From NCBI RefSeq assembly GCF_023050945.1, contig NZ_JALKIM010000029.1, positions 1-44,863 on the forward strand: 44,863 bases of DNA. Direction: 5' to 3'. This DNA comes from Anaerobiospirillum sp. NML120448. Lineage in GTDB: Bacteria > Pseudomonadota > Gammaproteobacteria > Enterobacterales > Succinivibrionaceae. Shown one piece after another: positions 26,856 through 35,408 of the stretch (the first letter of the stretch is position 1; every line of letters starts with the position of its first letter). The translations under genes were made by a program, and so were the position numbers. The notes beneath the pieces were generated by a model, which saw only the letters and a list, made by a program, of their open reading frames with translations, did no database searches and had not been told where the DNA came from.

Positions 26856-27002
26856 TCTATAGTTTTGTCTTAGTTTTGTAGCATGCTTAGTGTTTAATAC
26901 TTAAAAAGCGTCCTGCAAATTATTAAGGATAGCTCTAAAGCCTTGCTTTATTGCGTATAACCGACTTAACTGCAATTATTGGAACGATTCATTTCGTCCA
27001 TC

Positions 27003-27041
27003 AAAAGGGAGGCTTCTTGTGGGGCCTCCTTTTTATTTTTT
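27003..27041 (+). terminator. Intrinsic terminator 200 bp past cheA
   Basis: AAAAGGGAGGC (27003-27013) pairs with GCCTCCTTTTT (27024-27034), one G-T pair, then six more T after an A. It ends either the cheA transcript or a small RNA. Confidence 0.88.
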
Positions 27042-27574
27042 GACTGTTGCACTAAAATTAAGAAATTTTTGCAAATAGATACAAGAAAGACTTAATTGTT
27101 ATATATTTTTTGAATGCGTAATATGGGCGCAACTTACATAGGAGAGAGCCTCTAAGGTGAGAGTCTCTAATTTTGCAAAATTAAGGAGCCATTCATTTTG
27201 TCTGCAAGGGGATTTCCTTATGTTAAGTCTTAGAGCCCAAGCATGTAACAACAGCACATTAAATATTTCCAAGTTCAATTAGATAGACAAACTAGACAGA
27301 GCATAATCACAATACTTTTTTAAGAACTTGGACACACATTCAAAAGTTGCAAAACATATAGGGCTATAATCAATAACCTAAGTTGTTGGCTATAGATTTA
27401 GTAAATGATTAAAAGTTAGTGCTAACTTTTTATTAAACAATGACAACTTACAAGACTGCATCAAGTGATTAAGAACTTATTTTCTTAATTTTGTCTAAAT
27501 ATAAGAGAGCACTTAACAAAAATATTACCTCAAATGGGTTTTCCCTTTGTAGGTCGTGGATTTAAGAGGTTTTT

Positions 27575-29026
27575 ATGGCAATTAAGGTACTCATCGTTGA
27601 TGATTCTACCTTCTTCAGAAAAAGACTTACTGAGATTATTAAAGGCGATCCTGCTTTTGAGGTTATTGGTGAGGCCAAAGATGGTAAAGAAGGTGTAGAG
27701 AAGACTTTATCCTTACACCCTGATGTAATCACTATGGACGTAGAGATGCCTGTAATGGACGGTATTACCGCTGTACAGGAAATTATGAATAAGTGTCCTA
27801 CTCCAATTTTGATGTTCTCTTCTTTGACTTTTGAAGGTGCCAACTCCACATTTAGAGCTTTAGAGGCTGGTGCAGTTGACTTCATGCCAAAGAACTTCGA
27901 TGATATCGCTCACCGCCGTGAAGACGCTCTTAATACTTTAAGAGCAAGCATTAAGGCTGTGGCCCGCTCACATATTCGTCGCAGTGTTCCTCGTGCTTCT
28001 TTAAGCACTGCTGGCAGCAGCAGCGCATCTGGCGCAAGCGCTGCTAGCGCACCATCATCTTTAGGAACTCGCTCTACTTTAAGTTCACGTATTGGCGGTG
28101 GTATTCCAAGCGCTCCTAGCACCTTAGGTACTAGCCGTTTAAGCTCATTAGGAACTAACCGTAACTCAACTTTAGGTTCTAGTGCCTCCAGTGCTGCAAA
28201 TACCTCAAGCACTGCAAGCACTAGTACTCGCACTTCAACTTTAGGCTCACGTCCTGCTCCAAATATTGCTAATTTAGCTATTAACAGCCCAGCACCAACT
28301 GCTGTTACTAGCACTTCTGCTCGTGTGCGTGATGATTTTGAGAAGGTCTATTCTTCCATTTCTAACGTTAACCAGGGTCGTCCAGCTGCTGCTATTAGCT
28401 TTAGCTTTGGTAATGCCAAGGGCGTATCTACTAACTTTAAGGTCTCAGGTAAGGCTCACGAGTTAGTTGCTATTGGTTCTTCTACTGGCGGCCCAGTGGC
28501 TTTACAGAATATTATTCCAAAGCTTCCTCGCTTAAATGTGCCAATTATTATTGTGCAGCATATGCCTGCTTCATTTACTAGCACCTTTGCACAAAGACTT
28601 AATGGCCTAAGCCAAAACGAAGTAGTTGAAGCTCAGGATAATATGATGCTTGAGCCAGGACATGTTTATATTGCTCCTGGTGGTCACCAGATGATTTTAG
28701 AGCGTGGTGCTGGTAAGACTAGAACACGTATTTTGCCTGCTGATCCACGTGTGGTCTATCACCCTTGTGTAGACGTAACCTTTGCCTCTATTGCCTCCGT
28801 TTATGGCGGTAATGTCTTATCCATGATTTTAACTGGCATGGGCTCTGATGGTTGTGAAGGTTGCCGTATCCTACGTCAAAAGGGCGCTGTAGTATGGGCT
28901 CAAAATGAGGATACCTGTGTAGTATATGGTATGCCTCAGGCTGTGGTTAATGCAGGTTTAGCAGACCAAATCTTACCTTTAGATAAGTTTGCCGATTGCA
29001 TTACTCAAGAAATGCGCCGCTCATAA
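27575..29026 (+). CDS. cheB: Chemotaxis methylesterase/glutaminase CheB
   Basis: Removes methyl groups from chemoreceptors for adaptation and deamidates receptor glutamines; activated by CheA. The receiver domain (1-115) has VLIVDDSTFFRKRL and the phosphorylated D55 in VITMDVEMPVMDG. The C-terminal esterase (about 290-480) has AIGSSTGGPVALQ (catalytic serine), IIVQHMPASF (histidine) and ILTGMGSDGCEG (aspartate). Typical CheB is about 350-380 aa; here a serine/threonine/alanine-rich linker of about 150 residues (135-280) separates the domains and contains repeated S-[ST]-L-G-[TS] words. AGAGG lies five bases before the ATG. cheR is not in the window. Confidence 0.96.
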   Translation: MAIKVLIVDDSTFFRKRLTEIIKGDPAFEVIGEAKDGKEGVEKTLSLHPDVITMDVEMPVMDGITAVQEIMNKCPTPILMFSSLTFEGANSTFRALEAGAVDFMPKNFDDIAHRREDALNTLRASIKAVARSHIRRSVPRASLSTAGSSSASGASAASAPSSLGTRSTLSSRIGGGIPSAPSTLGTSRLSSLGTNRNSTLGSSASSAANTSSTASTSTRTSTLGSRPAPNIANLAINSPAPTAVTSTSARVRDDFEKVYSSISNVNQGRPAAAISFSFGNAKGVSTNFKVSGKAHELVAIGSSTGGPVALQNIIPKLPRLNVPIIIVQHMPASFTSTFAQRLNGLSQNEVVEAQDNMMLEPGHVYIAPGGHQMILERGAGKTRTRILPADPRVVYHPCVDVTFASIASVYGGNVLSMILTGMGSDGCEGCRILRQKGAVVWAQNEDTCVVYGMPQAVVNAGLADQILPLDKFADCITQEMRRS

Positions 29027-29647
29027 TTAAGAGTTCATTTAAATTAATAAACCCAAGACTAAATTAGCCTTGGGTTTATTTTTGCCTACAATTCAGGCAA
29101 AGCGTCAAATGTTTAGCATTAGCACAATTAGCAAAACTAATTAATGTGCTATCATTGGTCATTGGCAGTTTTTTGGCTAAGACTTTTGGCATAATTTTAG
29201 CAAAGGTCTAAAAAACTTATCTTTACTAGCCTTGTGAAACCTTAGTGTGGAGCAAGAAATGGCTTATCTTAAGTAAAATTAAGACTTGCTATTAGTAAAG
29301 CTAGTTTGCTTAATTATGCTTTTGCTTTTAGTTAAGTAAACTGGAGAGTAGATTTATTCTTAAAATTTGCTTGTGATTAATAATTTTGTTTCTCCATGCT
29401 GATTTTTAGAATAAGTGCTATAGGCACAGCGCATCACGTATGTGATAGGAGGGAGGATCAACACTTTGGGCTGGCTCTTGCTGCTCAAGGAAGTTTGGTG
29501 TGCCCTATTTCGTCAGTTAGTTATTTTGACTAAGGAGACACTAGGACACTGTTCTTGTAGTTTTACAAGCAATCTGAAGTGCTTTTTAATCCTAAGCTGA
29601 TAAGCACTGTGTTGATTAATATTGAGCTTTGTTCGGTGTAATAATTT
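29027..29647. other. Spacer between cheB and motC
   Basis: It starts with the cheB terminator at 29046-29083. The rest is AT-rich with no gene and no clear promoter boxes. A minus-strand open frame that overlaps the motC 5' end is a shadow. Confidence 0.55.
29046..29083 (+). terminator. Intrinsic terminator after cheB
   Basis: Perfect 12-bp stem, AATAAACCCAAG (29046-29057) with its complement (29069-29080), 11-base loop, followed by TTT. Confidence 0.88.
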
Positions 29648-30394
29648 ATGAACTTACTAGGTGTAGTAATTGCGATAGGCTGTATTATTGCCACTATGTT
29701 GCTAGAAGGTACCCACCCAACAGCACTGGTTAACTTCCCTGCATTCTTGGTAGTAGTAGGTGCATCCTTCTCTGCTTGTATTGTGCAGTTCTCCTTCCGT
29801 GAAGTTTTAACTGCTTTAAAGCATGTGTTGTGGTTAGTTTCAGCTCCTCGCTTAAACTTCCAATCACAAGGTGAGCTTTTAGCTGGCATGTCTACTATTG
29901 CCCGTCAACAAGGTCCATTGGCTTTGGAAAACTCTGTTGCCTCAGCAAATGATGACTTTACTCGTACTGGCATTCAAATGATTGTAGACGGTGTAGATAA
30001 AGATGCTTTATATGCGCTTTTAGAAAACGCCATCGAGTTAGAGCAACAAAAATTAGAGCCTAACGCTAAATTCTTCGAGTCCATGGGTGGTTACTTCCCT
30101 ACCATGGGTATCGTGGGTGCGGTATTAGGTTTGATTCACGCTATGTCCTTGCTTGATCGTCCAGACTTATTAGGCCCATCCATTGCGGTGGCGTTCGTTG
30201 CTACCATTTATGGTGTGGCAGGCGCTAACGTATTCTTAATTCCTGCTGCTAACCGTATTCGTTCCATTAACGCAGAAATTGCGCTCTTTAAGTATATGAC
30301 CTTAGAAGGCCTAGTATCCATTGCTAGCTCTGAGAATACCTTAATGCTTAAGCGCAGAATTGGTGTTTACACTGGTAACTTAAATGGTGATTAG
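29648..30394 (+). CDS. motC: Flagellar motor stator subunit, MotA/MotC family
   Basis: Inner-membrane ion-channel subunit that transmits torque to the rotor. At 248 aa it has four transmembrane segments: residues 3-19, 31-50, about 148-170 and about 178-200. The conserved SMGGYFPTMGIVGAVLGLIHAM and VAFVATIYGVAGAN of the third and fourth helices are present. The cytoplasmic loop between the second and third helices carries the charged residues that meet FliG. LEGTHPTALVNFPAFLVVVG and its place between cheB and parC match Pseudomonas MotC more than MotA. The ribosome binding site is weak (GGTG, 10 bases). motD follows after 154 bp. Coupling ion cannot be told from sequence here. Confidence 0.92.
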   Translation: MNLLGVVIAIGCIIATMLLEGTHPTALVNFPAFLVVVGASFSACIVQFSFREVLTALKHVLWLVSAPRLNFQSQGELLAGMSTIARQQGPLALENSVASANDDFTRTGIQMIVDGVDKDALYALLENAIELEQQKLEPNAKFFESMGGYFPTMGIVGAVLGLIHAMSLLDRPDLLGPSIAVAFVATIYGVAGANVFLIPAANRIRSINAEIALFKYMTLEGLVSIASSENTLMLKRRIGVYTGNLNGD

Positions 30395-30435
30395 TATTTA
30401 ATACTAATAACTCTAGTGACAGTGAGTTCTTTGAA

Positions 30436-30455
30436 GGCCCTAAAAAATTAGGGTC
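30436..30455. other. Hairpin between motC and motD
   Basis: GGCCCTAA (30436-30443) pairs with TTAGGGTC (30448-30455) around AAAA. There is no T-run, so it may be a processing or stability element in the motC-motD mRNA. Confidence 0.5.
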
Positions 30456-30548
30456 TAAAGTGTTAAAAAGCAATAAGGCGCAGCTTATAAGTGAGCAAGA
30501 GCCTTGAGAGTATTCAAGATGCTTTATTGCTTTTAAAGGACAGGAAAA

Positions 30549-31823
30549 ATGGCTAGAAAGAAAAAACATGCAGGTCACGAAAACTTAGAGCGTTGGCTGG
30601 TATCCTACGCTGACTTCATGACATTGATGTTTGCTGTGTTCGTGGTGCTCTATTCCTTTGCTATGGCCAAATCTGTAGATGCTCAGTCTATGATTAAGGG
30701 CCTGATGGCATCATTTAGTGAAATGGGCATGGTGTCAGCTGTCCCTGGTGTTATTGCGTTGCCAGGCCCAGTTGCTAATTTAATGGCTGATGCTTCTTTA
30801 GCATCTGCCTCTAGTGCCCAAGGTGAAGTTCAGACTCAAGCCCAAGGTGGCGGTGGTGTTATGGACTTTGGTGTCACTCAGCAAAGTATTGAAGATGCTG
30901 GTGCAACCGAGCAAACTTCTAATTCTGATGAAGAGGCTGAGGCCATTACCCAGGGTGAATTAGAGGCAAGTGAAGTTACCGAGGCTACTAATGGTAGCTT
31001 AACCAATGTTACTCCTGATAGTGAAACTAATAAGAGCTCAGGCATGACCAAGGGTGGTAAGCTTGACGAGGTTTCTGAGGGCGGTGTAGGCCCTGCTGAT
31101 AGTGAGTACGAGGGCGACTATGAATCTGGTCAGCCATTTAGCACTCTGATGCGTTCTATTTCTGAGACTATCTCAGCAGAAGGCTTAAGCGGAGATATTA
31201 TTGTTGAGCATGATCCTAATTGGATTACTATCAATATTTCTTCCTCATTATTGTTTGCTTCTAACTCAGCATCAATCTTGACTCGTTCACGTCCAGTTAT
31301 TGCAACTATTGCTAGCGCTCTTAAGGATGTTAATAACTATATTCGTGTACGTGGCTATACCGATAATACTTTTGTTCCAAGCGCTATTTACGCTAATAAC
31401 TGGGATTTATCATCCAAGAGAGCTATTAATGTGCTTCAGGAACTTGAGACTAATGGTATTGATCCTCAGCGCTTAGCTGCCGAGGCTTACGGTCAGTACT
31501 CACCTTTCTACTCTAATGCAACTCGTGCAGGTCGTGCACAAAACCGTAGAGTAGTAATTGCTATCTCTCGAGAGGCCTTAAAGCCAGAGACCTTAGCAAT
31601 TGTTCCTGGTAATAGTGATCGTATTATCCCAACTCGTCGTGCTGGACAAGGTGGCTTTAGCTTCCAGTCTAATGTTGACGGTTCGGTAAGCTTTAAGGCC
31701 GATCCTGTAGAGGACAATATGGGTAACCAAGGTGCAGCTCCAGCAGCTGTTCCAGGTGATGATGGTCAAGAGGGGGGTAGCACTCGTTTTGAAATCCCTA
31801 ACTTTGGCCCACAAGCTAATTAG
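30549..31823 (+). CDS. motD: Flagellar motor stator subunit, MotB/MotD family
   Basis: Partner of MotC: one transmembrane helix with a channel aspartate and a peptidoglycan-binding domain that fixes the stator. A basic N-terminus (MARKKKHAGH) precedes RWLVSYADFMTLMFAVFVVL, with the proton/sodium-binding D22. An OmpA-like domain (about 215-335) has SSLLFASNSASIL, IRVRGYTDN, NWDLSSKRAINVL and RAQNRRV. At 424 aa it is much longer than usual (about 300): an acidic, serine/threonine-rich linker (about 85-200) and a glycine/proline-rich tail (about 345-424) account for this. AGGA precedes the ATG. A strong terminator closes the motC-motD unit. Confidence 0.94.
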   Translation: MARKKKHAGHENLERWLVSYADFMTLMFAVFVVLYSFAMAKSVDAQSMIKGLMASFSEMGMVSAVPGVIALPGPVANLMADASLASASSAQGEVQTQAQGGGGVMDFGVTQQSIEDAGATEQTSNSDEEAEAITQGELEASEVTEATNGSLTNVTPDSETNKSSGMTKGGKLDEVSEGGVGPADSEYEGDYESGQPFSTLMRSISETISAEGLSGDIIVEHDPNWITINISSSLLFASNSASILTRSRPVIATIASALKDVNNYIRVRGYTDNTFVPSAIYANNWDLSSKRAINVLQELETNGIDPQRLAAEAYGQYSPFYSNATRAGRAQNRRVVIAISREALKPETLAIVPGNSDRIIPTRRAGQGGFSFQSNVDGSVSFKADPVEDNMGNQGAAPAAVPGDDGQEGGSTRFEIPNFGPQAN

Positions 31824-31843
31824 TCATTAAAACTTTTATACGC

Positions 31844-31880
31844 AAAAAGGCGCTATCGAAAGGTAGCGCCCTTTTTGTTT
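31844..31880 (+). terminator. Intrinsic terminator after motD
   Basis: AAAAAGGCGCTA pairs with TAGCGCCCTTTTT with one bulge, around TCGAAAGG, ending in a T-run. Confidence 0.9.
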
Positions 31881-31956
31881 ACTAATTCAGATTTAAAATA
31901 GTCAATGCAAATCCAAATTCAGGAGTCGCTAACAAAGCTCGCCTTGACTGTTTCAT

Positions 31957-31984
31957 TTGAAAGTCCCTAAAAGCCTGTTAAAAT
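31957..31984 (+). promoter_or_regulatory. Candidate sigma70 promoter for parC
   Basis: TTGAAA (31957-31962), 16-bp spacer, TAAAAT (31979-31984). It lies between the motD terminator and parC, where a promoter is needed, with a leader of about 130 nt. Confidence 0.5.
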
Positions 31985-32119
31985 ATTTAGCTAATCTGGT
32001 AGGTATTTCTTAATACTGGCTTAGTAATAGTCTAGTCTTTAACCAAGGAACAGAGCACTTTATTTTTACTATTAGGTCGTGGCACATTCCAAGGGTTATA
32101 TATTATTTAGGAGTTATCA

Positions 32120-32971
32120 GTGTTAGTTTGGGCAGTTGCAAGTCAGAAGGGTGGTGTGGGAAAGACGACCACAGTGGCAACACTAGCTGGCTGGTTACAA
32201 AAAGAAAAGCTCCGTGTATTAGTTGTTGATACCGATCCGCATGCCTCATTAACCTCCTATTTAGGTTATGAAGATGAGCGCTCAGAGCAGTTTAACCTCT
32301 TTGATCTTTATGCTATGAAAGATCTTAGCCGTGAGGGTGTATTAAATTGCATTACTCATACTGCTCATGAGGGATTGGATTTAATCGCAGCTTCTATGAC
32401 TTTAGCCACTATCGATCGTCATTTGTCTGGTCGTCAGGGCGTAGGTCGTATTTTGGCTCGTTCTTTAAAGCTTATTGAAGATTGCTATGATGTAGTGCTA
32501 ATTGACTGTCCTCCAGTCTTAGGTGCACTGATGGTTAACGCCTTAGTGGCCAGTACTACTATTATTGTTCCAACTCAAACAGAGTTCTTGGCCTTAAAGG
32601 GCCTTGAAGGTATGGTTCGAACCTTTACTGTAATGCAAAGGGCTAATCAAAGTGTTCATTTTGAGTATTTGATTGTGCCAACTATGTATGATCGTAGAAC
32701 TAAAGCATCAGTACAAAGTTTGAGCTACTTAAAGACCCATTATCGTGATCATATATGGCAAGAAAGTATTCCTGTAGATGTTTCTTTTAGAGAATCATCT
32801 GCAAAGCGTTTGCCTTTGCCTTTAATGGATGAAACAAGACAGGGTGCTGTTTCTTACCATCGTCTTTTAAAATATATTGTTGAATTTGAGTTAGAGCGTC
32901 ACCCTCAAAGAGTAGGTAGCAAATTATTGGAGATGCTCGAAAGACTCCAATACATGCCAGACCAAATTTAA
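32120..32971 (+). CDS. parC: ParA-like ATPase ParC, positions the chemosensory array
   Basis: Deviant-Walker ATPase of the ParA family found in polar chemotaxis operons (Vibrio ParC), which places chemotaxis arrays at the pole and distributes them at division. ASQKGGVGKTTTVATLAGWL at residues 7-26 holds the P-loop, VVDTDPHASLTSYLG follows, and VVLIDCPPVLGALMVNAL is the Walker B region. At 283 aa it has family length. It is distinguished from plasmid ParA by its place between motD and a CheW-like gene and by lack of a parB partner. The GTG at 32120 has AGGAG seven bases upstream. A (AACT)4 microsatellite begins at its stop codon. Confidence 0.92.
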   Translation: MLVWAVASQKGGVGKTTTVATLAGWLQKEKLRVLVVDTDPHASLTSYLGYEDERSEQFNLFDLYAMKDLSREGVLNCITHTAHEGLDLIAASMTLATIDRHLSGRQGVGRILARSLKLIEDCYDVVLIDCPPVLGALMVNALVASTTIIVPTQTEFLALKGLEGMVRTFTVMQRANQSVHFEYLIVPTMYDRRTKASVQSLSYLKTHYRDHIWQESIPVDVSFRESSAKRLPLPLMDETRQGAVSYHRLLKYIVEFELERHPQRVGSKLLEMLERLQYMPDQI

Positions 32972-32987
32972 CTAACTAACTAACTAA
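32970..32987. repeat. (AACT)4 microsatellite at the parC stop codon
   Basis: Four AACT units plus AA start within the parC stop codon. Being after the last sense codon, length changes would not alter the protein. Confidence 0.85.
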
Positions 32988-33174
32988 GCGTCTTTTTTAC
33001 AGTAGGTACTCCCAAACTTACCTCTGTTTAAAGATATTCACCATGGTTAGGCTTAGTATTTTTTAGATTAAGTAAGCACATTATCAGATTTAGGATCTTG
33101 CTAGTTAAGATTAGTGTAATTACTTTTGATAGCTTATTGAGACCTAATTTAGGCTCATAAAAGGAGTATTTTTG

Positions 33175-34581
33175 ATGTCAGTAAGTCATCACGATCGCGA
33201 AGAGGAAACTCTCATCGCTTATTTCCAGCAAATGCTGGCAGATGTAGATGACCAAGAGTTCGATGGTGAGCTTCAAGCTCAAGGCGGAGATCTATACGCC
33301 ACTCCTGCACATAAGTCAGCTTATAGTGTTGAGGCTAATAAGCAGGTTCTAAGTAGCGCTAATGAGGCAATCAAACACACTCATGATGAGTCACCTTATT
33401 ATGAGGTACCACCAACTAAGAGTGCCTCTAAAGATAATGTAAGCTCTAGCTATAGCCAAGATTACTATCAAGAGTACTCCCCTAAAACTAAGGATAGTGC
33501 CTCTGCAAATGACTTAGGATCAGGCGCTAACAATGTAACTAGCATTGAGTCTAAAGTAAGTCCTATTGAGCAAGATTATACTCCTGAGCCTCAAATGCAA
33601 TTGGCTCCTCAAGCCAAAGTTGCCGAGAAAACCTTAGACTTTGCCTCTCCTAGCGATAGTGGTAGCTTACAACGTCTCTTAGCAACAGTAGAGACTCATA
33701 CTGAGACTGAAACCAAGGTAGAAACTAAGGCCGAGCCAAAGCTCGAAACCAAGGTAGAAACCAAAGCAGAGCCACAGGTTGAGGTTAAGGTTGAGCAACC
33801 TAAGCTTGAGACCAAGGCCGAGCCAAAGGTAGAAACCAAGGTCGAGCCAAAGGTTGAGGCTAAGGTTGAGCAACCTAATGTAGAACCAAAGGTTGAGACC
33901 AAAGTTGAGCAGCCTAAGGTCGAAAATAAGGTGGCTGCCCCAGCCCCAGCTGTAGCAGCTGCCCCAGCAGCTGCGGCACCTGTAGTAAAGAGTGCTCCTG
34001 TAATTGCAGCTACTAAGCAGGCTGCAAAGGCTGTAATTAAGACTCCTCAGCAGCTGGCTCAAGAGCGTATGGCTAAGAAGCTCGAGGCTATTGCCGCAGA
34101 GTGGAAGAATGTCGATTTGGGCGAGCAGTTCCAAGTGTTATTCTTCTTAGTACAAGGCGTTCGCTTTGCTGTACCTTTAATTGATTTAGGCGGCATTTTT
34201 GAGTGCGAAAAGATTACTCAATTATTTGGTAAGCCTTCTTGGTTTATGGGTATTACTGATGTTCGTGGCGATAAGATCAATATTGTTGATACTTTACGCT
34301 GGGTAATGCCTGAAATTAAAGACAGCCCAGATAAATATCCATATTTGATTTCACTTGGTAATACTGAGTGGTCAATCGGCTGTGATATCTTAGAGGGTAA
34401 TCGCACTTTAAATAAATCTCAAATTAAGTGGCGTGAAATCCCTGGTAATCGCCCTTGGCTTGCTGGTATTGTGACCTCAGATAAGTGCGCTGTGTTACAT
34501 GTGCAATCCTTAATTGCCTTGTTTGAAGCGGGCGCTGATATTGAAGATCTCAACAAAAATCTTAAGACTGACAAAAAGTAA
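33175..34581 (+). CDS. parP: CheW-like protein ParP with repeat-rich N-terminus
   Basis: CheW-domain protein that in Vibrio links ParC to CheA and keeps arrays at the pole. The C-terminal CheW-like domain (about residues 318-455) runs from QFQVLFFLVQGVRFAVPLID through GKPSWFMGITDVRGDKINIVD to RPWLAGIVTSDKCAVL. Ahead of it lie about 300 low-complexity residues. A polar acidic part comes first, then at about 180-255 a run of lysine/valine/glutamate repeats of the type KVETKAEPK, then an alanine/proline stretch. The start ATG at 33175 is preceded by AAGGAG; a TTG one codon upstream is also possible. It sits between parC and cheW, exactly the Vibrio parC-parP order. Confidence 0.87.
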   Translation: MSVSHHDREEETLIAYFQQMLADVDDQEFDGELQAQGGDLYATPAHKSAYSVEANKQVLSSANEAIKHTHDESPYYEVPPTKSASKDNVSSSYSQDYYQEYSPKTKDSASANDLGSGANNVTSIESKVSPIEQDYTPEPQMQLAPQAKVAEKTLDFASPSDSGSLQRLLATVETHTETETKVETKAEPKLETKVETKAEPQVEVKVEQPKLETKAEPKVETKVEPKVEAKVEQPNVEPKVETKVEQPKVENKVAAPAPAVAAAPAAAAPVVKSAPVIAATKQAAKAVIKTPQQLAQERMAKKLEAIAAEWKNVDLGEQFQVLFFLVQGVRFAVPLIDLGGIFECEKITQLFGKPSWFMGITDVRGDKINIVDTLRWVMPEIKDSPDKYPYLISLGNTEWSIGCDILEGNRTLNKSQIKWREIPGNRPWLAGIVTSDKCAVLHVQSLIALFEAGADIEDLNKNLKTDKK

Positions 34582-34610
34582 GAAATTTTGTTGGTAAAGA
34601 AAGAGCTAAT

Positions 34611-34652
34611 AGAGCCGTAATTATTTGTTGTTTGTAGCTATAATTAGGCTCT
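34611..34652. other. Hairpin upstream of cheW
   Basis: AGAGCC plus TAATTA (34611-34623, one bulged G) pairs with TAATTA plus GGCTCT (34641-34652), 12 bp with a 17-base loop. There is no T-run, so terminator function is doubtful. Confidence 0.55.
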
Positions 34653-34674
34653 AAAGTGCGATAAGGGCCGATAA
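34652..34674 (+). promoter_or_regulatory. Possible sigma28 promoter element for cheW
   Basis: GCCGATAA at 34667-34674 is an exact match to the FliA -10 element, and TAAAG lies at 34652-34656. The gap between TAAA and GCCGATAA is 11, whereas the consensus needs about 15, so the -35 placement is wrong. Confidence 0.3.
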
Positions 34675-34895
34675 TTTGGCTATAATTAAGAGAAATATTG
34701 CTTATCTAATATATAATCAGTTAGGCATTATTTTTCAAAATAGATTTCATTAATGCGCTTTAGCGCAGACCAAAATCAGACTGATAAGGAACCTTAAATA
34801 AGGGGCCATAGTAGGGGCTGAATAAGCTCAACATATCAGTTGCTCTCCACCAGTTGTTGTTATGGTTGGAGATTGAGTTTAGAGGACTTTATAAA

Positions 34896-35408
34896 ATGGC
34901 TAATGAAGCAGCAACTTCATCCTCAATTTACGAACCAGATAACAATTCCCAAAACGAAGTATTACGCTGGGTAACTTTCCAATTAGATAAGGAAATTTAT
35001 GGCGTAAACGTAATGCAGGTTCGTGAAGTTTTACGTTACTCTGATATTGCTCCTGTTCCAGGTGCACCAGCTTACGTACTCGGCATTATTAACTTACGTG
35101 GTAATGTAGTATCTGTTATTGATACCCGTATGCGTTTTGGTTTACCTCCATCAGAGATCACTGATAACACTCGTATCATGATCATTGAGTCTGAGCGTCA
35201 GGTAGTTGGTATTTTAGTTGATTCCGTAGCTGAGGTAGTTGATCTCAATACTGCTGATATTGATGATACCCCTAATGTAGGTACCGAGGAGAGCGCTAAG
35301 TTTATTTGTGGTGTTTGCAACCGCGATGACGACTTATTAATTCTTATCGATCTCTACAAACTCTTAACCGAAGAAGAGTGGCAAGATATCGCCAATATTT
35401 CTAACTAA
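34896..35408 (+). CDS. cheW: Chemotaxis coupling protein CheW
   Basis: Couples chemoreceptors to CheA in the array. At 170 aa it is a single CheW domain: VLRWVTFQLDKEIYGVNVMQ, VREVLRYSDIAPVPGAPAYV, LGIINLRGNVVSVIDTRMRF and VVGILVDSVAEVVDL are all characteristic. The ATG at 34896 is preferred because the family N-terminus (MANEAATSS) begins there and GAGGA lies about ten bases upstream. The frame is open 14 codons further back to a TTG without a binding site. A strong terminator follows at 35434. Confidence 0.96.
   Translation: MANEAATSSSIYEPDNNSQNEVLRWVTFQLDKEIYGVNVMQVREVLRYSDIAPVPGAPAYVLGIINLRGNVVSVIDTRMRFGLPPSEITDNTRIMIIESERQVVGILVDSVAEVVDLNTADIDDTPNVGTEESAKFICGVCNRDDDLLILIDLYKLLTEEEWQDIANISN

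Larger units (their letters stand above)
26800..27574. other. Spacer between cheA and cheB, possible small RNA
   Basis: It holds two hairpins, at 26824-26855 and 27003-27041, about 150 bp apart, with no open frame between. A small RNA ending at the second, stronger terminator is possible but no convincing promoter was found. Downstream, ACATAGGAGAGA near 27138 echoes the inverted repeat at 4482. TAGGTCGTGG at 27550-27559 also occurs upstream of parC. Confidence 0.5.
34582..34895. other. Spacer between parP and cheW
   Basis: It holds a hairpin at 34611-34652 and a perfect GCCGATAA at 34667-34674 (see separate entry). GCTATAATTA occurs twice, about 41 bp apart. No gene is present. The open frame of cheW extends into it, but without a Shine-Dalgarno site. 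Confidence 0.5.

Noticed and set aside
32120-32971. Plasmid or prophage partition ParA
   Set aside because: No parB or parS-like sites nearby, and the gene sits in the standard chemotaxis context with parP and cheW.
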